Positions 61,196-64,000 of a stretch of DNA of 64,000 nt are shown piece by piece. This DNA is from Actinomycetota bacterium (lineage in GTDB: Bacteria; Actinomycetota; Thermoleophilia; Gaiellales; Gaiellaceae). The stretch is from contig PKYN01000016.1 of the NCBI GenBank assembly GCA_003132665.1, positions 62,001 to 126,000 on the forward strand, in the 5' to 3' direction. The position numbers and the translations under genes are program-made. The first letter of the stretch is position 1; each line of letters starts with the position of its first letter. Under the pieces are notes generated by a model that had not been told where the DNA came from, ran no database searches, and saw only the letters and a program-made list of their open reading frames with translations.

Positions 61196-61846
61196 GTGGA
61201 GCCAACCGAAGAGAACATCAGGGTCTGGGACGAGATCCACCAGCGCCGCGAGCGCGAGTACGAGAGCCTGCCGACGCGGGTCGCCGAGCGATTGCCGAAC
61301 CTGAGGGAGCGTTCCGTCTGCCACCTGGGCTGCGGCACCGGCGGGCAGACGTTGCAGTTCGTCGAGCTCGGCGCGTTCCTGACCGGAGTCGATCCATCGG
61401 CCAACGCGCTCGTGCGCGCTCGCGAAAGCGGGCCGAGCGTGGCCTGGGTTCACTCGCCGCTCGATGAGTTGCCGCTGGAGCTCAAGCGCGGTCGCTTCGA
61501 CCTCGTCTACGCCGGCGCGGGCTCGCTTGCGCGCGTCACCAATATCAACGAGTTCGCGCACGGCATCGCCGGTGCGCTCAGGCCCGGCGGCGGCTTCATC
61601 CTCTTCGACATCCATCCCGCCAGGCGCTGCCTCGACGCCATCCTGCACTGGCGCGAGGACTACTTCGCGCCGGTCACCTCCGAGGGGCTCGGGCTCTGGC
61701 GTATCGGGCAACTGATCATGGCGCTCACCGCCGCGAACCTGCATCTGCGCGCCTTCGACGAGTTCCCCGGTGAGCGCGCCTTCACCCGTTTCGAGCAACG
61801 CGTGCCCGCCGAGCTTCTCGTCCTCGCAGAAAGGAGGCTCCCGTGA
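61196..61846 (+). CDS. class I SAM-dependent methyltransferase
   Basis: 216 residues, GTG start. SVCHLGCGTGGQTLQFVELGAFLTGVDPSANALVRA (motif I) and FDLVYAGAGSLARV. Acceptor unknown. 11 bp after the SDR, overlaps the FMN reductase gene by 4 bp (GTGA). Confidence 0.86.
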   Translation: MEPTEENIRVWDEIHQRREREYESLPTRVAERLPNLRERSVCHLGCGTGGQTLQFVELGAFLTGVDPSANALVRARESGPSVAWVHSPLDELPLELKRGRFDLVYAGAGSLARVTNINEFAHGIAGALRPGGGFILFDIHPARRCLDAILHWREDYFAPVTSEGLGLWRIGQLIMALTAANLHLRAFDEFPGERAFTRFEQRVPAELLVLAERRLP

Positions 61847-62397
61847 GCGGCCTGCGTATCCTCGCGATCCCCGGCAGCCTGAGAAGAGCTTCGTTCAATC
61901 GCGGCCTGCTCGTGGCGGCGCAGGAGACGCTGAGCGGGCGGGCCGAGGTCGAGCTCTTCTCGCTTGCCGATATCCCGCTTTACAACGACGACGTGCGCCT
62001 GGAGGGCTACCCCGAGCCGGTGGCCCAGCTGCGAGGCGCTATCGAGCGGGCCGACGCGCTCCTGGTCGGCGCGACCGAGTACAACTTCGGCCCTTCCGGC
62101 GTGCTCAAGAACGCGATCGACTGGGCCTCGCGCCCGCCCGGCCCGCCGCTCGCCGGCAAGCCGTACGGACTGGTCGGCGCCTCGACCGGCGGCTTCGGAA
62201 CCGTACGCGCCCAACTCGTATTGCGTCAGATCCTCTACATGCACGCGCTCGGCTACCCCGCTTCGCTGCACATCTCGGGCGCGGCGAAGCTCTTCGACGA
62301 AGAAGGACGGCTGACCGACGAGGAGACGCGACGGAGCCTGAGCGACTTCCTCGACGGCTTCCTCGCATTTCTGGCGCGGGTCGGCGCCGGTAAGTAA
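61843..62397 (+). CDS. NADPH-dependent FMN reductase family protein
   Basis: 184 residues, flavodoxin-like: ILAIPGSLRRASFNRGLL (FMN phosphate loop), GATEYNFGPSGVLKNAIDWASRPPGPPLAGKP and GASTGGFGTVRAQLVLRQIL. Matches the NAD(P)H:quinone/azo reductase type (PF03358). Last full-length enzyme of this operon. Confidence 0.93.
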   Translation: MSGLRILAIPGSLRRASFNRGLLVAAQETLSGRAEVELFSLADIPLYNDDVRLEGYPEPVAQLRGAIERADALLVGATEYNFGPSGVLKNAIDWASRPPGPPLAGKPYGLVGASTGGFGTVRAQLVLRQILYMHALGYPASLHISGAAKLFDEEGRLTDEETRRSLSDFLDGFLAFLARVGAGK

Positions 62398-62421
62398 CGG
62401 CGGCAGCCAAAGAGGAAGGGA

Positions 62422-62592
62422 GTGAGAACGATCAACAAGGAGTGGCACGAGGCCAACAAGATGGCGAAGAACGCCAGTTTCGAGCAGCGCGTCGAGTGGC
62501 ACAGGGCGCACTTGATGCACTGCGCCTGCCGCAGCGCTCCGCCGGATATCGCAAAGAGGATCGAGGCCGGCGACAAGAACGTCGCGCCCTAG
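62422..62592 (+). CDS. small conserved-looking protein, 56 residues
   Basis: GTG start behind AAAGAGGAAGGGA. Opens MRTINKEWHEANKMAKNASF, then EQRVEWHRAHLMHCACRSAPP and a short helical end. His and Cys residues (HxxH, CAC) could bind metal. The pattern resembles small uncharacterized proteins I recall from other bacteria (EWHExNxMxKNxxxxQRxxWH), with no known role. Its stop overlaps the aminotransferase stop by 4 bp on the opposite strand. Confidence 0.78.
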   Translation: MRTINKEWHEANKMAKNASFEQRVEWHRAHLMHCACRSAPPDIAKRIEAGDKNVAP

Positions 62593-63605
62593 CACCCCTC
62601 GAGCAGCTCGAGCGCCTGCTCGATCTCCTCGTCGGAGATGACGAGCGGCGGCGTGGCCGAGATCAGCTCGTTTTCCAGCCCGGCCGGAACGACGATGACG
62701 CCGCGCTCGAGCGCCCTCACGGCATCGCCCGGGCGGGCGCGCATCAGGCCTGCGCCCTGCCAGCCCGCGGCGGCGAAGATCTCGCCCTTGCGCAAGACCT
62801 GTGAGAGCAGCTTGGGCACCTCGTCGAGCACGACCAACGCGGCGGCGCAGGCAAGCGGCGTGCCCGAGTGCGTGTGCGTGTAGACGTCCTCGGGGCCCAG
62901 ATCCCAGGCTCGCTCCAGCCCCGGCCGGAAGAGCGCCGCCGAGAGCGGCAGCCCGCCGCCGAGCGCCTTGCCCAGGCAAACGACGTCGGCCAACTGGCCC
63001 GAGACGAGCATCTCCCCCGCCCGGCCGAGCCCGCAGTAAATCTCGTCCGCGATCAGGAGCGCGCCGGCCTCGTTGCAGCGCTCGCGCAACTGCTCGAGGA
63101 AACCGGCGGGCGGCACGCGCGCGCCGGCGCGGCCCTGAATCGGCTCGACGATCACGCAGCCCGCGTCCTCCGGCAGCGGCCCGGGGTCATCTCCGAAGGG
63201 ATAGCGGTACACGGGCCCGGGCAGCCAGGCGGCGAAAGGCGTCCGAAATCGCTCCAGCCCACTCGCCGCCAGCGCCAGAAGACCGGTCCCGTGATAGGCG
63301 CCGTCGAAGCTCACGATGCCGGGCTTGCCCGTTGCGAGCAGCGCCGTACGAAGAGCGATCTCCACCGCATCCTCGCCGCTCAAGCCGAGTTTGGCCGGAC
63401 GCGGCAACACCTGCCGCAAGCGCACCGTCGCCTCGGCTTCGGCCAGGTCGCCGAGCGCATGCACCACCCGCTGCTCGCCGATCGCCGCCATCACGCGCGG
63501 GTTGCGATGCCCGAGCGCCGCGACGCCAAAGCCGCCCGAGAGATCGAGGTACTCGCGCCCCTCCCCGTCGATGACGCGGCAACCCCTGGCGCTCGCCCAG
63601 ATCAT
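62589..63605 (-). CDS. class III aminotransferase (short form)
   Basis: 338 residues; PLP enzyme of the ornithine/acetylornithine/GSA aminotransferase class. LDLSGGFGVAALGHRNP, VSFDGAYHGTGLLAL, LLIADEIYCGLGRAGEML (Asp binding the PLP N) and LGKALGGGLPLSAALF (PLP Lys). Shorter than the usual 400-450, mainly between the N-terminal part and the Lys. ATG at 63605 overlaps the proline dehydrogenase gene stop; the pair suggests proline/glutamate semialdehyde or related amino acid catabolism. Confidence 0.85.
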   Translation of the reverse strand: MIWASARGCRVIDGEGREYLDLSGGFGVAALGHRNPRVMAAIGEQRVVHALGDLAEAEATVRLRQVLPRPAKLGLSGEDAVEIALRTALLATGKPGIVSFDGAYHGTGLLALAASGLERFRTPFAAWLPGPVYRYPFGDDPGPLPEDAGCVIVEPIQGRAGARVPPAGFLEQLRERCNEAGALLIADEIYCGLGRAGEMLVSGQLADVVCLGKALGGGLPLSAALFRPGLERAWDLGPEDVYTHTHSGTPLACAAALVVLDEVPKLLSQVLRKGEIFAAAGWQGAGLMRARPGDAVRALERGVIVVPAGLENELISATPPLVISDEEIEQALELLEGC

Positions 63606-64000
63606 CGCTTGCCGATCCTCGCCGTACGGCGCGAGACGTACGGATACCAATCCTCGCCGTAAGGAACGTAGACGCGCAGCGGCTCGCCGGCTTCGAGCAG
63701 TTCGATCTCGAGCGCGGGATCGACGCCGAGCAGCGTCTGGAATTCGTAGTTGGCCCGCGCGCGTCCGGCCAGCGAAAGCAGCCGCCGGCTCTCCGCGATC
63801 AAATCCCGATCGTGGGTCGAGATACCGACCAGCGAGGCCGAGTCCGCCGATCTGGAGACCGCGCGCAGGAATCGCTCGTGGACTTTCGCCGCCGGCACAA
63901 CCTCCTGCGCGGCCTCCTCATAGCTGCCCTTGCAGATCGAGACGCGCGGACTCAGCTCGGCCAGGTCGCGAATGTCGTCGAGCGTCCGGCAAAGACGAGC
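63602..64000 (-). CDS. proline dehydrogenase, C-terminal part (cut by window edge)
   Basis: 132 visible residues of the FAD-dependent barrel: SPRVSICKGSYEEAAQEV, KVHERFLRAV, VGISTHDRDLIAESRRLL, NYEFQTLLGVDP and LRVYVPYGEDWYPYVSRRTARIGKR. The YVPYGxxWYPYxxRR end is diagnostic for ProDH. The N-terminus lies beyond base 64000. Oxidizes proline to pyrroline-5-carboxylate. Co-translated with the aminotransferase. Confidence 0.93.
   Translation of the reverse strand, partial: ARLCRTLDDIRDLAELSPRVSICKGSYEEAAQEVVPAAKVHERFLRAVSRSADSASLVGISTHDRDLIAESRRLLSLAGRARANYEFQTLLGVDPALEIELLEAGEPLRVYVPYGEDWYPYVSRRTARIGKR

Overview
The window is high-GC bacterial chromosome, most likely from an actinobacterium of the Thermoleophilia (Solirubrobacterales/Gaiellales-like). 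The lineage is an inference from GC content, frequent GTG/TTG starts, tRNA genes without encoded CCA, a divergent IleS with an MGVHHMWGRT motif, and the housekeeping gene content. No rRNA, CRISPR array, transposase, integrase or phage gene was found.

Layout. 1-9.8 kb: the N-terminal part of trigger factor, a GGDEF/HD-GYP membrane protein, a secreted subtilase, a DUF4389 membrane protein, a CAP-domain protein, an AI-2E-type permease and a scatter of tRNA genes (Arg-TCG, Leu-TAG, Arg-TCT, His-GTG, Gly-TCC). 9.9-15.1 kb: a repeat-rich stretch with a winged-helix protein (HTH_42), rsgA behind a candidate leader peptide, an orphan possible nuclease in a less GC-rich island, and tRNA-Pro. 15.2-31 kb: a two-component pair, ispH, an O-methyltransferase, ileS, thioredoxin, Nudix, VUT transporter, fabI, SDR and thioredoxin-fold genes, a CCA-adding enzyme and alr. 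31-49.5 kb: dense operons for NAD(P)HX repair, acpS and peroxiredoxin; rplM-rpsI-glmM-glmS (ribosome and UDP-GlcNAc supply); guaB-small membrane protein-guaA (GMP synthesis); pyrF-LysM-dacA; HU; and Roadblock-TM-pyrE. 50-64 kb: YihY, rdgB-mgtC, rph-murI, DUF72, a CDF transporter, htpX-lemA, an SDR/methyltransferase/flavin reductase operon, and an aminotransferase next to a proline dehydrogenase cut by the window edge.

The most unusual content is between the genes. Four families of dispersed, structured, non-coding repeats are visible by eye. Family 1 (3 copies, about 180-195 bp) starts with a long hairpin 2-5 nt past the 3' end of tRNA-Arg(TCG), tRNA-Leu and guaA, and continues with a conserved sequence of about 150 nt. 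Family 2 (at least 6 copies plus a rearranged one) is bounded by 14-bp terminal inverted repeats (tctcgctttctcgg) and abuts the 3' ends of tRNA-His, tRNA-Gly and tRNA-Pro. Family 3 (2 copies) has an internal hairpin with compensatory changes. Family 4 is short. Five of the six tRNA genes carry a family 1 or 2 element at the 3' end, so these may serve as terminators or 3'-end processing signals, or be small mobile elements that target gene ends. Other points of interest are a candidate leader peptide and hairpin before rsgA, a terminator-like hairpin just before guaB, and a 41-residue membrane protein translationally coupled inside guaBA.
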